A DNA stretch of 64,000 nt from Arminella tubonensis. Lineage in GTDB: Bacteria > Pseudomonadota > Alphaproteobacteria > Rhizobiales > Rhizobiaceae. The DNA lies in the NCBI RefSeq assembly GCF_003240585.1, contig NZ_PCDP01000030.1, positions 1 to 64,000 on the forward strand, in the 5' to 3' direction. A program made the translations under genes and the position numbers. The notes beneath the pieces are model-generated. The model saw only the letters and a list, made by a program, of their open reading frames with translations, was not told the origin of the DNA and did not search any database. Positions 18,850 through 27,201 of the stretch are shown here, one piece after another (position 1 is the first letter of the stretch; each line of letters opens with the position of its first letter).

Positions 18850-20010
18850 TCAAGCCGCTCTGGCGTGGAGAGCTTCGTCGAAGCTATCCCATACCGGTCG
18901 CAAATCAACGATGGTTCGTTTCAGGCGCGCTTCATCCATCGCAAGCGCGAGGATGCCCGCCTCAAGGGCATTCAGGGTCGAGACCGGGAGATGCTTGCCG
19001 GTTCGAACGTGGGCGATCAGATCTGCCGCCATCTGCTCGTCGGCACCATAGTGCTGGGAGAGTGCGGTGCGCGTCGCGTATTTTTTCTCCACGACCTTTG
19101 CGCCCGAGAGAACCTCGTGGATGTCGAGATAACCGCGAATGAAATCGCCCTCGGCCATGCCGCGCGACCCCATGATGGCGAAGCGACGGAACTGGTCGGG
19201 AACATTGAGATTGGTATGGAAATTCATGCCGACGCCGTTGGCATATTCCACGATCGCCACCTGATAGTCGATGATGTCGCCATCGCTGTCGAACACCTTG
19301 TCGGAGCCCTGCCAGCCGGACGGCTTACTGTAGAACATGGTCATGTCGTTGATCCCCTCGTTGCGGGGATCGTTCGCCGGAATGAAGCTGCGGCGTCCGC
19401 CGAAGCTTGCAACCCTCTCCGGCCGAACGCCGACAATACCGTTGTAAAGGTCGAGATCGTGGCAGCATTTCTCCAGCATGAAACTGCCGGAATATTTCTC
19501 ATATCGACGCCAGTCGCGCATGAAGAAGGCGCCGTGGTAAGGATAGATGTGCTCCGAGGCCTCGATGGAAACGATATTGCCAAGCACGCCCGTCGCCTGT
19601 GCTGCCAGCAGATCCCGGTACATCGGAGAATATCGCAGAACAAGGCCGACCATCAGCCGCTCGTGGCCGAATTTAGCCATAAGACGGGCAAGCTCAATGC
19701 TGTCCTCGATCGTGGTGACGATGGGCTTTTCGCAAAAAACCTTCAGTCCGGCCTCGAGGCCGATCCGGATGTGGTCGAGATGCATGTGGTTCGGGGAGCC
19801 GATCATCAGCAGATCGAGCTTTTCGTTGGCCGTCAGCTCCTGCGGCGACGCATAGGACGTGCCGACGGAAATCTTCTTCTCGACAAGCTCCGGTAGTCCG
19901 GTGGGCTCCGGATCGACATAACCAACGATCTCAAAATTCTCATCAATGGCTTTGAAGACATAGGCAAGGTAAGCCAGCCGGAATCCAAGCCCGATAATTC
20001 CCACTTTCAT
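18850..20010 (-). CDS. Gfo/Idh/MocA family NAD(P)-dependent oxidoreductase
   Basis: 386 aa. N-terminal Rossmann fold (MKVGIIGLGFRLAY), the EKP motif (FCEKPIVTTIEDS) with the conserved lysine, and a C-terminal alpha/beta domain with HDLDLYNGIVG. Oxidises or reduces sugars, inositols or amino sugars. First gene of the CUT1 importer operon. An ATG 16 codons upstream (20058) would overlap the palindrome at 20030-20044 and has no homologous sequence, so I start at 20010. Confidence 0.9.
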   Translation of the reverse strand: MKVGIIGLGFRLAYLAYVFKAIDENFEIVGYVDPEPTGLPELVEKKISVGTSYASPQELTANEKLDLLMIGSPNHMHLDHIRIGLEAGLKVFCEKPIVTTIEDSIELARLMAKFGHERLMVGLVLRYSPMYRDLLAAQATGVLGNIVSIEASEHIYPYHGAFFMRDWRRYEKYSGSFMLEKCCHDLDLYNGIVGVRPERVASFGGRRSFIPANDPRNEGINDMTMFYSKPSGWQGSDKVFDSDGDIIDYQVAIVEYANGVGMNFHTNLNVPDQFRRFAIMGSRGMAEGDFIRGYLDIHEVLSGAKVVEKKYATRTALSQHYGADEQMAADLIAHVRTGKHLPVSTLNALEAGILALAMDEARLKRTIVDLRPVWDSFDEALHARAA

Positions 20011-20029
20011 GCTATCGAGTTCCCACTCA

Positions 20030-20116
20030 CGTAATTTATTTTCGTCAAGTTGGGACAAAAATTCGAACCCGTCAACGTGAATGTGGAAAAAGTTGAATTT
20101 ATGAAATTAATTTTCA
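20030..20116 (-). promoter_or_regulatory. Promoter region with two candidate RpiR operators for the importer operon
   Basis: CGTAATTTATTTTCG (20030-20044) and TGAAATTAATTTTCA (20102-20116), 72 bases start to start. The second is a near-perfect palindrome. On the minus strand both this region and 11387-11473 also share TTGTC followed by AACTT and then GAAAATAA just before the gene-proximal site, so the two promoters look related over some 85 bases. Confidence 0.6.
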
Positions 20117-20236
20117 CACAGCAGTAACTTCCATCGATCTGGACTGCGCCTCCAGGTTTTATCTGAACTCAAGAGCTACCTTACGTTACGTTCTGATAAC
20201 CCTGAATTTAGAAGTTGGCCTGAAGCAACGAGCCTC

Positions 20237-20569
20237 TCAGGGGACCGCGCCAAAATAGGCTAGTCGTGTCAACACCGTGTAGTCGGACTCCGACACCATC
20301 AAAGCGACGAAGACGAGCACGAGTACCGGAGGAACCACGATGGCATAGACCAACGCCAGCCGTTCCCAGGCCATGTGCATGAAGATGGCAACGATCAACC
20401 CCGCCTTCAGAATCATGAAGAGCAGGATCAGAAACCACCTCGGATAGCCCTGGATGCCGAGATAATCGACAAGGTAGGAAAACGTGCTGAGGACGAAAAG
20501 CAGGCCCCAGACCACGAGGTAGAGCTTGATCGGATGCTGCTGTCCGGAATGAACAGGCGATTGGGACAT
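20237..20569 (-). CDS. Cytochrome c oxidase subunit IV family protein
   Basis: 110 aa, three hydrophobic segments (about 17-37, 46-67, 73-95) with the AIFMHMAWERLALVYAI core of caa3/bo3-type subunit IV (CyoD/CtaF-like). GAGGAG precedes the ATG at 20569. The start overlaps the end of the subunit III gene. Last gene of the oxidase operon. Confidence 0.85.
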   Translation of the reverse strand: MSQSPVHSGQQHPIKLYLVVWGLLFVLSTFSYLVDYLGIQGYPRWFLILLFMILKAGLIVAIFMHMAWERLALVYAIVVPPVLVLVFVALMVSESDYTVLTRLAYFGAVP

Positions 20570-20579
20570 TGTGCGCTCC

Positions 20580-21302
20580 TCACCACAGATAGAAAAATGC
20601 AAAGATGAATACCCAGACCAGATCGACGAAGTGCCAGTAGAGCCCCATGATCTCGACGATCTCGTAGTTGCCCTTCCTGCTGGTGAAAAAGCCCCGCCTC
20701 TCCTGGTCGAAATCTCCCCGCAGCACCTTGCGGGCCGTGATCAGCAGAAACAACACGCCGATCGAAACATGGGTCCCGTGGAAGCCCGTGATCATGAAAA
20801 AAGACGAGCCGAATTGCGCGGCACCCCAGGGATTTCCCCAGGGACGCACCCCTTCGCGGATCAGCTTGGTCCACTCGAAGGCCTGCATTCCAACGAAGGT
20901 CGCGCCGAGGGCCGCCGTCGCCAGCATCAAGAATGCCGCCTTGCGACGATCTCGGCTGTATCCGAAGTTGACGGCCATGGCCATCGTACCGCTGCTGCTG
21001 ATGAGGACAAACGTCATGATCGCAATCAGGATCAGCGGGATTTCCTTGCCCCCAATCGTGAGGGCAAATACCTCGCTGGGAACGGGCCAGGGGACGGTCG
21101 TCGACATTCGGGCGGTCATGTAGGCAAGTAGAAAGCAGCCGAAGATGAATGTGTCGCTGAGGAGGAATATCCACATCATCGCCTTGCCCCAGGAGACGTT
21201 CTTGAACGCCCGCTGGTCCGACGAAAGATCTGCCGCGACGCCGCGCAGCCCAACAGGTCGCGGAAGTGTTTCGCTGGGCTGCGTCTGCGCGGATTCGTTC
21301 AT
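20580..21302 (-). CDS. coxP: Cytochrome c oxidase subunit III
   Basis: 240 aa with about five to seven membrane helices. Subunit III landmarks: GCFLLAYMTARMS with AFEWTKLI, FFMITGFHGTHVSIGVLFLL and a C-terminal GLYWHFVDLVWVFIFAFFYLW. Together with the II-I-III-like genes upstream this matches the coxMNOP alternative oxidase described in Bradyrhizobium japonicum and annotated in other rhizobia. The letter assignment is from gene order and is tentative; the family call is firm. Confidence 0.85.
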   Translation of the reverse strand: MNESAQTQPSETLPRPVGLRGVAADLSSDQRAFKNVSWGKAMMWIFLLSDTFIFGCFLLAYMTARMSTTVPWPVPSEVFALTIGGKEIPLILIAIMTFVLISSSGTMAMAVNFGYSRDRRKAAFLMLATAALGATFVGMQAFEWTKLIREGVRPWGNPWGAAQFGSSFFMITGFHGTHVSIGVLFLLITARKVLRGDFDQERRGFFTSRKGNYEIVEIMGLYWHFVDLVWVFIFAFFYLW

Positions 21303-21314
21303 GATCCGAACTCC

Positions 21315-22019
21315 TTAAGTGATCAATTGACGGCAAAGATCGGCGAAACTGTTGGCCCAGCCTGCGAAAAGCGCAAACAGCACCAGCCAAACCAGGAGCA
21401 TGAAATGCCAATAGGTGGCACATAAATCCACGCTCAGGCGCAGCTTCTGCGGCGACAGGTCGTACCGCGCCCGCATCGTTGTTCGCCCGAGCACGAGAAG
21501 TCCGCCGAGAATGTGCAATCCGTGTATTCCGGTAATCATGTAAAAGAAGCTGTTTGCCGGGTTATCGGCGAGGATGTAGCCGGCCGACATGAGCTGCCAC
21601 CACGCCACGGCCTGACCGGCGAGAAAGAGGACAGCCGTTACGAGCGCTGCCGAAAGCGCAGTATTCAAGGCTTCATGGCGCCCGACGCGGGCTTCTGTCT
21701 TAGCCCATTGGAGCGCTCCGCTACTGGTGACCAGAACCGCCGTATTGACCCAGAGCAGCCGCGGGATGGGCATCCCCCACCAGTCGGCTCCGCCCATGCG
21801 CGTGAGATAGGCGCTAATGAACAGCGTGAACAAGGCGCCGACGACAGCCAGAAAAATGCCGAGGCCGATTTTGGCGGTCGGCAGCGGCGATCCTTGCATG
21901 CCCTGAACGTCCCTCGCCTGTCCCGCCTCCAGCCAAGGCTTCGAGGTCAGCCGCTGCCGCGTCATCCACCAGCCGATGATGCAGGCAAGTACCGCCAGGA
22001 AGATGAGGATGGCGCTCAT
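21315..22019 (-). CDS. coxO: Cytochrome c oxidase subunit III-like protein
   Basis: 234 aa. A diverged subunit III: YMITGIHGLHILGGLLVLG and C-terminal CATYWHFMLLVWLVLFALF, matching the ITGFHGTHV and YWHFVDLVW motifs of its neighbour. N-terminus has an extra helix (MSAILIFLAVLACIIGWW) not found in ordinary CoxC. Overlaps the end of subunit I by 4 bases. Two adjacent subunit III-like proteins are typical of coxO-coxP. Symbol tentative. Confidence 0.8.
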   Translation of the reverse strand: MSAILIFLAVLACIIGWWMTRQRLTSKPWLEAGQARDVQGMQGSPLPTAKIGLGIFLAVVGALFTLFISAYLTRMGGADWWGMPIPRLLWVNTAVLVTSSGALQWAKTEARVGRHEALNTALSAALVTAVLFLAGQAVAWWQLMSAGYILADNPANSFFYMITGIHGLHILGGLLVLGRTTMRARYDLSPQKLRLSVDLCATYWHFMLLVWLVLFALFAGWANSFADLCRQLIT

Positions 22020-23794
22020 GGAACGACGCCTCTCGACAAGCCTGCCCTGTCCGGCTGGTTCTGCGGAATGAAATCCTCAGCCGCGCCTGGAACGCTATAG
22101 TCATAGGGCCAGCGATAGACCACAGGCAGCTCCTTACCCCAGTTTCCGTGGACGGGCGGCGTCTGGGGCGTCTGCCATTCAAGCGTCGTTGCGCGCCACG
22201 GGTTGCCGCCGGACGGTTTGCCCCTGAACAGGCTCCAGCCCAGATTGAACAGGAACAACACCTGCGCAGCACCGACGATCAGCGCGGCGATGGTGATGAA
22301 CTCGTTCAGCGTATGGGCCGACGGCGGAATGAACGCGGTCTCTCCGAGCTCGTAATAGCGGCGCGGCACGCCGATCAGGCCGAGGTAGTGCATGGGGAAG
22401 AAGATCGCATAGGCGCCGAGAAAGGTGACCCAGTAATGGATATGTCCCATCACCTCGTTCAACATCCGCCCGGTTATTTTCGGATACCAATGATGGATAG
22501 CCCCGAAAACCACCATGATGGGCGCAACCCCCATCACCATGTGGAAATGCGCGACGACGAACATCGTATCCGACAGTGGCACGTCGACGACGACGTTGCC
22601 GAGAAACAGGCCTGTCAGCCCGCCATTGAGAAAGGTGACGATGAAGGCAAGCGCAAACAGCATCGGCAGCGTCAGGTGAATGTTGCCGCGCCAGAGGGTC
22701 AACACCCAGTTGTAGACCTTGATCGCCGTCGGGATGGCGATGATCAGCGTCGTGGTGGCGAAGAAAAATCCGAAGTTGGGATTCATGCCGCTCACATACA
22801 TATGATGCGCCCAGACAACGAAGCTCAGCGCCGCAATGATGAGGATCGCCCAGACCATCATCCTGTAGCCGAAGATATTCTTGCGGGCGTGGGTGCTGAT
22901 CAGGTCAGAAACGATACCGAATGCGGGAAGCGCCACGATATAGACTTCGGGATGGCCGAAGAACCAGAACAGGTGCTGGAAGAGAATAGGGCTGCCGCCG
23001 CCCTGCTTCAACTGCTCACCCATCTCGACGATAGCGGGCATGAAGAAGCTTGTGCCGAGCAGCCGGTCGAACAGCATCATGACCGCGGCAACGAACAGTG
23101 CTGGGAAGGCGAGCAGTGCCATGACGGTCGCCGTAAAAATGCCCCATACTGTCAGTGGCATGCGCATCAGTGTCATGCCACGGGCGCGTCCCTGCAGCAC
23201 CGTGACAACGTAGTTGAGACCGCCCATCGTGAAGCCGATGATGAACAAGATCAGCGACGAGAGCATCAGGATGATGCCCCAGTCGCGCCCGCCCGGCGTG
23301 CCTGACAGGAGGGCCTGCGGCGGATAAAGCGTCCAGCCGGCACCGGTCGGCCCGCCCGGTGCGAAGAAGCCTGCGACCAGCACCAGCACCGCCAGAAGGT
23401 AGAGCCAGTAGCTCAGCATGTTCGCATAGGGAAACACCATGTCGCGAGCACCGAGCATCAGGGGGATGAGGTAGTTGCCAAATCCCCCAAGAAACAGCGC
23501 TGTCAACAGGTAGATCACCATGATCATGCCGTGCATGGTGATGAACTGATAATAATGGTCGGCATCGATGAAGGAGAAATAGCCAGGAAATCCGAGCTGT
23601 AGGCGCATCAGCCAGGACAGCACCAGCGCCACCATGCCGATTGCGATGGCAGTTATGCCGTACTGGATGGCGATGACCTTCGCATCCTGGCTGAAAACAT
23701 ATCTCGTCCACCAGCTTTTTGGATGGTAAAGCTCCACGTCCTCGACTTCGGCGGGATGAATGATGTCCTCGGCGCCAGATCGAATGTCGACCAT
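22016..23794 (-). CDS. coxN: Cytochrome c oxidase subunit I (heme-copper oxidase)
   Basis: 592 aa with the twelve-helix A-type core. Heme ligand His in FITMHGMIMVIYLL; active-site HLFWFFGHPEVYIVALP with the His-Tyr cross-link; Cu-B histidines in WAHHMYVSGM; heme histidines in VVAHFHMVMG. HPEVY with YVSG identifies the A family. GGGAGG before ATG at 23794 (MVDIRSGAED) sets the start; a 66-residue longer frame has no homologous features. Terminal reduction of oxygen to water with proton pumping, in the inner membrane. Confidence 0.95.
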   Translation of the reverse strand: MVDIRSGAEDIIHPAEVEDVELYHPKSWWTRYVFSQDAKVIAIQYGITAIAIGMVALVLSWLMRLQLGFPGYFSFIDADHYYQFITMHGMIMVIYLLTALFLGGFGNYLIPLMLGARDMVFPYANMLSYWLYLLAVLVLVAGFFAPGGPTGAGWTLYPPQALLSGTPGGRDWGIILMLSSLILFIIGFTMGGLNYVVTVLQGRARGMTLMRMPLTVWGIFTATVMALLAFPALFVAAVMMLFDRLLGTSFFMPAIVEMGEQLKQGGGSPILFQHLFWFFGHPEVYIVALPAFGIVSDLISTHARKNIFGYRMMVWAILIIAALSFVVWAHHMYVSGMNPNFGFFFATTTLIIAIPTAIKVYNWVLTLWRGNIHLTLPMLFALAFIVTFLNGGLTGLFLGNVVVDVPLSDTMFVVAHFHMVMGVAPIMVVFGAIHHWYPKITGRMLNEVMGHIHYWVTFLGAYAIFFPMHYLGLIGVPRRYYELGETAFIPPSAHTLNEFITIAALIVGAAQVLFLFNLGWSLFRGKPSGGNPWRATTLEWQTPQTPPVHGNWGKELPVVYRWPYDYSVPGAAEDFIPQNQPDRAGLSRGVVP

Positions 23795-23847
23795 GCTCTG
23801 TCCTCCCTGTTTCCCCAAAGCGGCCTTCCTCCTCGGCCGCCTTGGGC

Positions 23848-24663
23848 TTACTTTGCCGGCTGCTTCTGCGCGAGTGCCAATGATTGTGAGAATGTCGGCT
23901 GCTGTTGCAGCCAGGTTCGGTAAGCGGCCTCGTCGTCGACGATCACCGTACCGCGCATCTGCGGATGGCCGACACCACATAATTCGGCGCAAAGCACCTC
24001 GAAGGTTCCCGTCCGCGTCGGCGTCAACCAGTAATAGGTGACAGTCCCGGGGATCATGTCCATCTTGGCGCGGAATTCGGGCACGTAGAAATCATGCAGG
24101 ACGTCGATAGAACGCAAGAGAAGCTCGACCGGCTTGCCGAGCGGCAGGTGCAGCTCGCCTCCCTGGATGACGATGTCGTCGAGAGAGGCTGGATCGTTCC
24201 TATTCACGCCGAGTGGATTATCCGCGGTCACAGTGCGCGTATCGGCCCGCCCGAGCCGCCCATCCACGCCTGGCAGCCGAAAGCTCCACTGCCACTGTTG
24301 GCCAACGACTTCCACCATGCTGGCATCTGCAGGCACCGTCACGAACTGCTTCCAGACGACAAGGCCGGGCGCAAGCATTGCCGCCACTCCGAGCGCGGTA
24401 CCGCCGGCAAGCCACCACTCCAGCCGCTTATTCTCTGGCTGGTAGGCTGCCCGCTTTCCCGGATGGTATCGAAAGCGAAAGACGCAATAGGCCATGAACA
24501 AAACAACCAGCGTGAAGACCAAGCCAGTGATCCAGAACGTGATGACGATCGTGTTGTCTATGTAGCTCCAGTTCGACGCTATCGGCGTCCACCACCACGG
24601 GCTAAAGAGATGGAATGCGACCGATCCCACCACCAGCAGAACCAGAACCAGCACAATAGCCAT
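23848..24663 (-). CDS. coxM: Cytochrome c oxidase subunit II
   Basis: 271 aa: two N-terminal membrane helices (about 1-25 and 40-65), then a periplasmic cupredoxin domain with the binuclear Cu-A site CAELCGVGHPQMRG, plus the histidine of DVLHDFYVPEF. Accepts electrons from cytochrome c. No fused cytochrome c domain; instead a separate cytochrome gene lies just upstream. AGGGAGCAGG precedes the ATG. Confidence 0.93.
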   Translation of the reverse strand: MAIVLVLVLLVVGSVAFHLFSPWWWTPIASNWSYIDNTIVITFWITGLVFTLVVLFMAYCVFRFRYHPGKRAAYQPENKRLEWWLAGGTALGVAAMLAPGLVVWKQFVTVPADASMVEVVGQQWQWSFRLPGVDGRLGRADTRTVTADNPLGVNRNDPASLDDIVIQGGELHLPLGKPVELLLRSIDVLHDFYVPEFRAKMDMIPGTVTYYWLTPTRTGTFEVLCAELCGVGHPQMRGTVIVDDEAAYRTWLQQQPTFSQSLALAQKQPAK

Positions 24664-24728
24664 TTCCTGCTCCCTGACCCGCGACCCGGCTGCGGACTGA
24701 TCCGAGGCCCATCGCGTTGTATTTTCAC

Positions 24729-24757
24729 ATCATCTCATAAACACGTCATGCGGGCAA
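24729..24757 (-). promoter_or_regulatory. Possible promoter of the cox operon
   Basis: On the minus strand TTGCCC (24752-24757), 17-base spacer, GATGAT (24729-24734). Weak match but correctly spaced, about 65 bases before the coxM start. The rest of 24664-24849 has a weak hairpin (around 24800) followed by TTTTT, a possible terminator for the cytochrome c gene. Confidence 0.3.
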
Positions 24758-24849
24758 TTACGCCAGAGAGATAGCGGACCGCTCGGGTTGCTGAACCGAA
24801 AAACGCTTTCCGTTGAAGACGTTGGGATCGGTCTGCATGCGTCATGCCA

Positions 24850-25236
24850 CTATTTGGAATACTGCTTGAGATAAGCGACGAGGTTAGTGATCTCGGTATC
24901 ATCCTTCAGCCCGACGAAGGTCATCTTGGTTCCCTTCACCTTGGCCTTCGGATCGTGCAAATAGTCGCGAAGCGTCACCTCGCTCCATATGAGACCGCCC
25001 TTGCCTGCCTCCTGCATGGCTGGCGAGTAGCTGAAGTTGGGATGGGTCCCGGCCGTTCTACCGAACAGACCATTAAGTGAAGGGCCGACCTTGTTGGTGT
25101 CGGTTTCGGCCACATGACAGATGCCGCATTTCTTGAACACGACGGCCCCCGCCGCGGCGTCGCCTTCCTGCGAGAGCGCGTCAAACGGCAACAGAACGGC
25201 AAGGCAAAGGCTGATCGGAAGAGCACGGTACCACAT
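24850..25236 (-). CDS. Class I cytochrome c, periplasmic
   Basis: 128 aa. Signal peptide (hydrophobic run ALPISLCLAVLLPFDALS, residues about 4-21), one heme motif CGICH, a VGPSLNGLFGR segment and axial Met in GTKMTFVGL: a mitochondrial-type (c2/c550-like) cytochrome. Start at 25236 with AAGGATTGCG upstream; a long in-frame extension upstream is not cytochrome-like. Probable electron donor to the oxidase encoded downstream. Confidence 0.9.
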   Translation of the reverse strand: MWYRALPISLCLAVLLPFDALSQEGDAAAGAVVFKKCGICHVAETDTNKVGPSLNGLFGRTAGTHPNFSYSPAMQEAGKGGLIWSEVTLRDYLHDPKAKVKGTKMTFVGLKDDTEITNLVAYLKQYSK

Positions 25237-25578
25237 CGCAATCCTTATCCTCCTCAAGGTTGCTCCAGCTACCCCAGCGCCGTCAGTGCGTGAAAGCTTC
25301 AGGGATGCCTCGAAATAGACTTCGCTCGCGATTTCAGAGCGTGCGATCTTTTCGTCCATTGGGGCGCAAGGTCGCCGTGCAAATTTGCCATGGCGCAAAA
25401 CCCGCCACAGCACTCCTCCTCCTCAGCCGCGAGCCGGTTCGCGGTTCAAGAGCATCGGCAAATCATTCGCCGACACGTTGAACTGCAACCGACAATCACG
25501 ACTTTATCAGAGTTTGCTGTCTTTGTCGCAGTCCCTAATATTAGGTACACCGTCGTCGGTAAGTTGCAACGCACCGGC
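25237..25578. promoter_or_regulatory. 342-base gap upstream of cytochrome c, with a 12-bp palindrome
   Basis: No gene seen. Holds the exact palindrome CCTAATATTAGG (25534-25545), about 300 bases before the cytochrome start and beyond the end of the SDR gene. It could be a regulator site for the respiratory cluster. No FNR/FixK box (TTGAT-N4-ATCAA) found by eye. Confidence 0.4.
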
Positions 25579-26364
25579 CTAGATGCTTGCGATCAGTCCG
25601 CCGTCGATTCGGATCACGCTGCCGGTGACGTAGGACGAGCGCCTGCTCGCGAGAAAGGTGACGACATCGGCATATTCCTGCGGGTCGCCATAGCGGCCGA
25701 CGGGAATGGAAGCGGTACTTTGCGCCGAAACGTCCTCGACCGAGCGTCCCTCGCGCTTGGCTTTCTGCTCGTCGAGAAAGCTGATGCGTTGTGTCGCGAT
25801 GCGACCCGGCAGCACGATATTGGCCGTGATGCCGTCGCGCCCGACTTCCTGCGCCAGCGTTTTCGACCAGCCGAGAAGCGAGGTACGAAGGGTGTTCGAC
25901 ATGCCGAGATTGGCAATAGGAGCGACTACGCCTGATGAGGTCGATGTGATGATGCGCCCCCACTTTGCAGCCTTCATGTCAGGAAGGACGCGGTCGGTAA
26001 CCGCGATGACCGGCAGGACCATCGAGTTGAAGAAGCGCTGCCAGGTCTCGGCATCCTGCCCCGCAACCGGTGTCGGCGGCGGGCCGCCGGTATTGTTCAC
26101 TAGGACGTTCACCGAACCGAACTGCTGTTCGATAGCCTTCAAATGCGCATCGATCACGGAGAGATCGGTAAGGTCCCATTCCAGCATCATCGCCTTGCCC
26201 CCGGCGGATGTGATCGCGTCGGCCGTGATCTCGGCAGCCTTGCGATTGACATCGGCAACCACCACATTGGCGCCTTCCTTTGCCAAGGTTCGCGCAATCG
26301 CGCCACCGAGACCCCCGCCTGCTCCAAAGACAAGCGCAGTCTTTTCATTCAATCCTAAATCCAT
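25579..26364 (-). CDS. SDR family oxidoreductase
   Basis: 261 aa. Cofactor loop [25 protein letters not shown], and the C-terminal Rossmann pattern. The usual catalytic Tyr-x-x-x-Lys is hard to see: after the Ser in [12 protein letters not shown] the expected site reads [17 protein letters not shown], with no Tyr four residues before a Lys. This fits an atypical SDR subgroup (NNTGGP type) seen in catabolic clusters. Last gene of the 15-gene minus-strand operon. Confidence 0.8.
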   Translation of the reverse strand: MDLGLNEKTALVFGAGGGLGGAIARTLAKEGANVVVADVNRKAAEITADAITSAGGKAMMLEWDLTDLSVIDAHLKAIEQQFGSVNVLVNNTGGPPPTPVAGQDAETWQRFFNSMVLPVIAVTDRVLPDMKAAKWGRIITSTSSGVVAPIANLGMSNTLRTSLLGWSKTLAQEVGRDGITANIVLPGRIATQRISFLDEQKAKREGRSVEDVSAQSTASIPVGRYGDPQEYADVVTFLASRRSSYVTGSVIRIDGGLIASI

Positions 26365-26417
26365 GGAAGGTCTCCTCTCCGGCTCTCAAGCCGGCTTTTC
26401 GTTTGTTGTTGGTTGAT

Positions 26418-27191
26418 TCAGCCCGCCATCCAGCCGCCGTCGACCATCAGGTTGACGCCGGTGACAAAGCTCGCCATGTCGCTTGCGAGGTACAAAGCCG
26501 CGCCGGCGACGTCGTCGGGGGTGCCGAGCCGCGGCCAAGGCGTACGGCTGCGCGAATAGTCGAGCGCCTTTGGATCGTTGGCGACCCCCGGTTTGCCGGT
26601 GATGATTTTGCCCGGCGCAATCGCGTTGCAGACGATACCGTCCTCGGCATGATCCACGGCGATCTGGCGCGTCATCTGCACGATACCGCCCTTGCTGACG
26701 CCGTAAGGAAAGTCACCGGGCGACGCCACCATGCCGTGCTGCGACGAGATATTGATGATACGGCCGCGGACCTCGTTTACGGGCTCCTGTCCGACCATCT
26801 GCATGACGGCGCGCTTCGAGCAGTAGAAGAAACCTGTGAGATTGACCGCGATCACCCGGTCCCATTGCTCGATGGAGGTCTGGAGCAGATTGGTCGAGGT
26901 GTAGATCGCGGCGTTGTTGACGATGATATCCAGCCGCCCGAAGCGTTCGACGGTGGCTGAAACCATCGCGTCGACCGAGTTCCAATCCGCGATATCGGTC
27001 GCGACCTGCAATGCAGTAGCGCCTGTCGCTTCAATCAATTCCAGCGTGGTCGCACCGCCCTCGACCGGCGCATCCCTGATGTCGGCAAGAACGACGCAAG
27101 CACCCTCGGCCGCATAGCGGATCGCGATGGCACGGCCGAGACCGGAACTTGCGCCGGTAACAACGGCTATTTTGCTTTGTAGAAGTGACAT
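26418..27191 (-). CDS. SDR family oxidoreductase
   Basis: 257 aa classical SDR: TGASSGLGRAIA, NNAAIY, INISSQHGM, PYGVSKGGIVQMTR (Tyr-x-x-x-Lys), and DGGWM near the end. Asp in strand-2 end LADIRDA favours NAD. GGGAGG sets the ATG at 27191. Follows the amidohydrolase by 10 bases. Confidence 0.88.
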   Translation of the reverse strand: MSLLQSKIAVVTGASSGLGRAIAIRYAAEGACVVLADIRDAPVEGGATTLELIEATGATALQVATDIADWNSVDAMVSATVERFGRLDIIVNNAAIYTSTNLLQTSIEQWDRVIAVNLTGFFYCSKRAVMQMVGQEPVNEVRGRIINISSQHGMVASPGDFPYGVSKGGIVQMTRQIAVDHAEDGIVCNAIAPGKIITGKPGVANDPKALDYSRSRTPWPRLGTPDDVAGAALYLASDMASFVTGVNLMVDGGWMAG

Positions 27192-27201
27192 CGATCCTCC
27201 C

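Noticed and set aside
20011-20058. Longer N-terminus for the Gfo/Idh oxidoreductase
   Set aside because: The added 16 residues precede the Rossmann start, and the coding extension would contain the candidate operator at 20030-20044.
20428-21423. 331-codon frame overlapping subunit III of the oxidase on the same strand
   Set aside because: Shadow of coxP; the real frame has all subunit III helices and motifs.
24664-25578. FNR/FixK anaerobox controlling the oxidase cluster
   Set aside because: No TTGAT-N4-ATCAA match found in either intergenic region.
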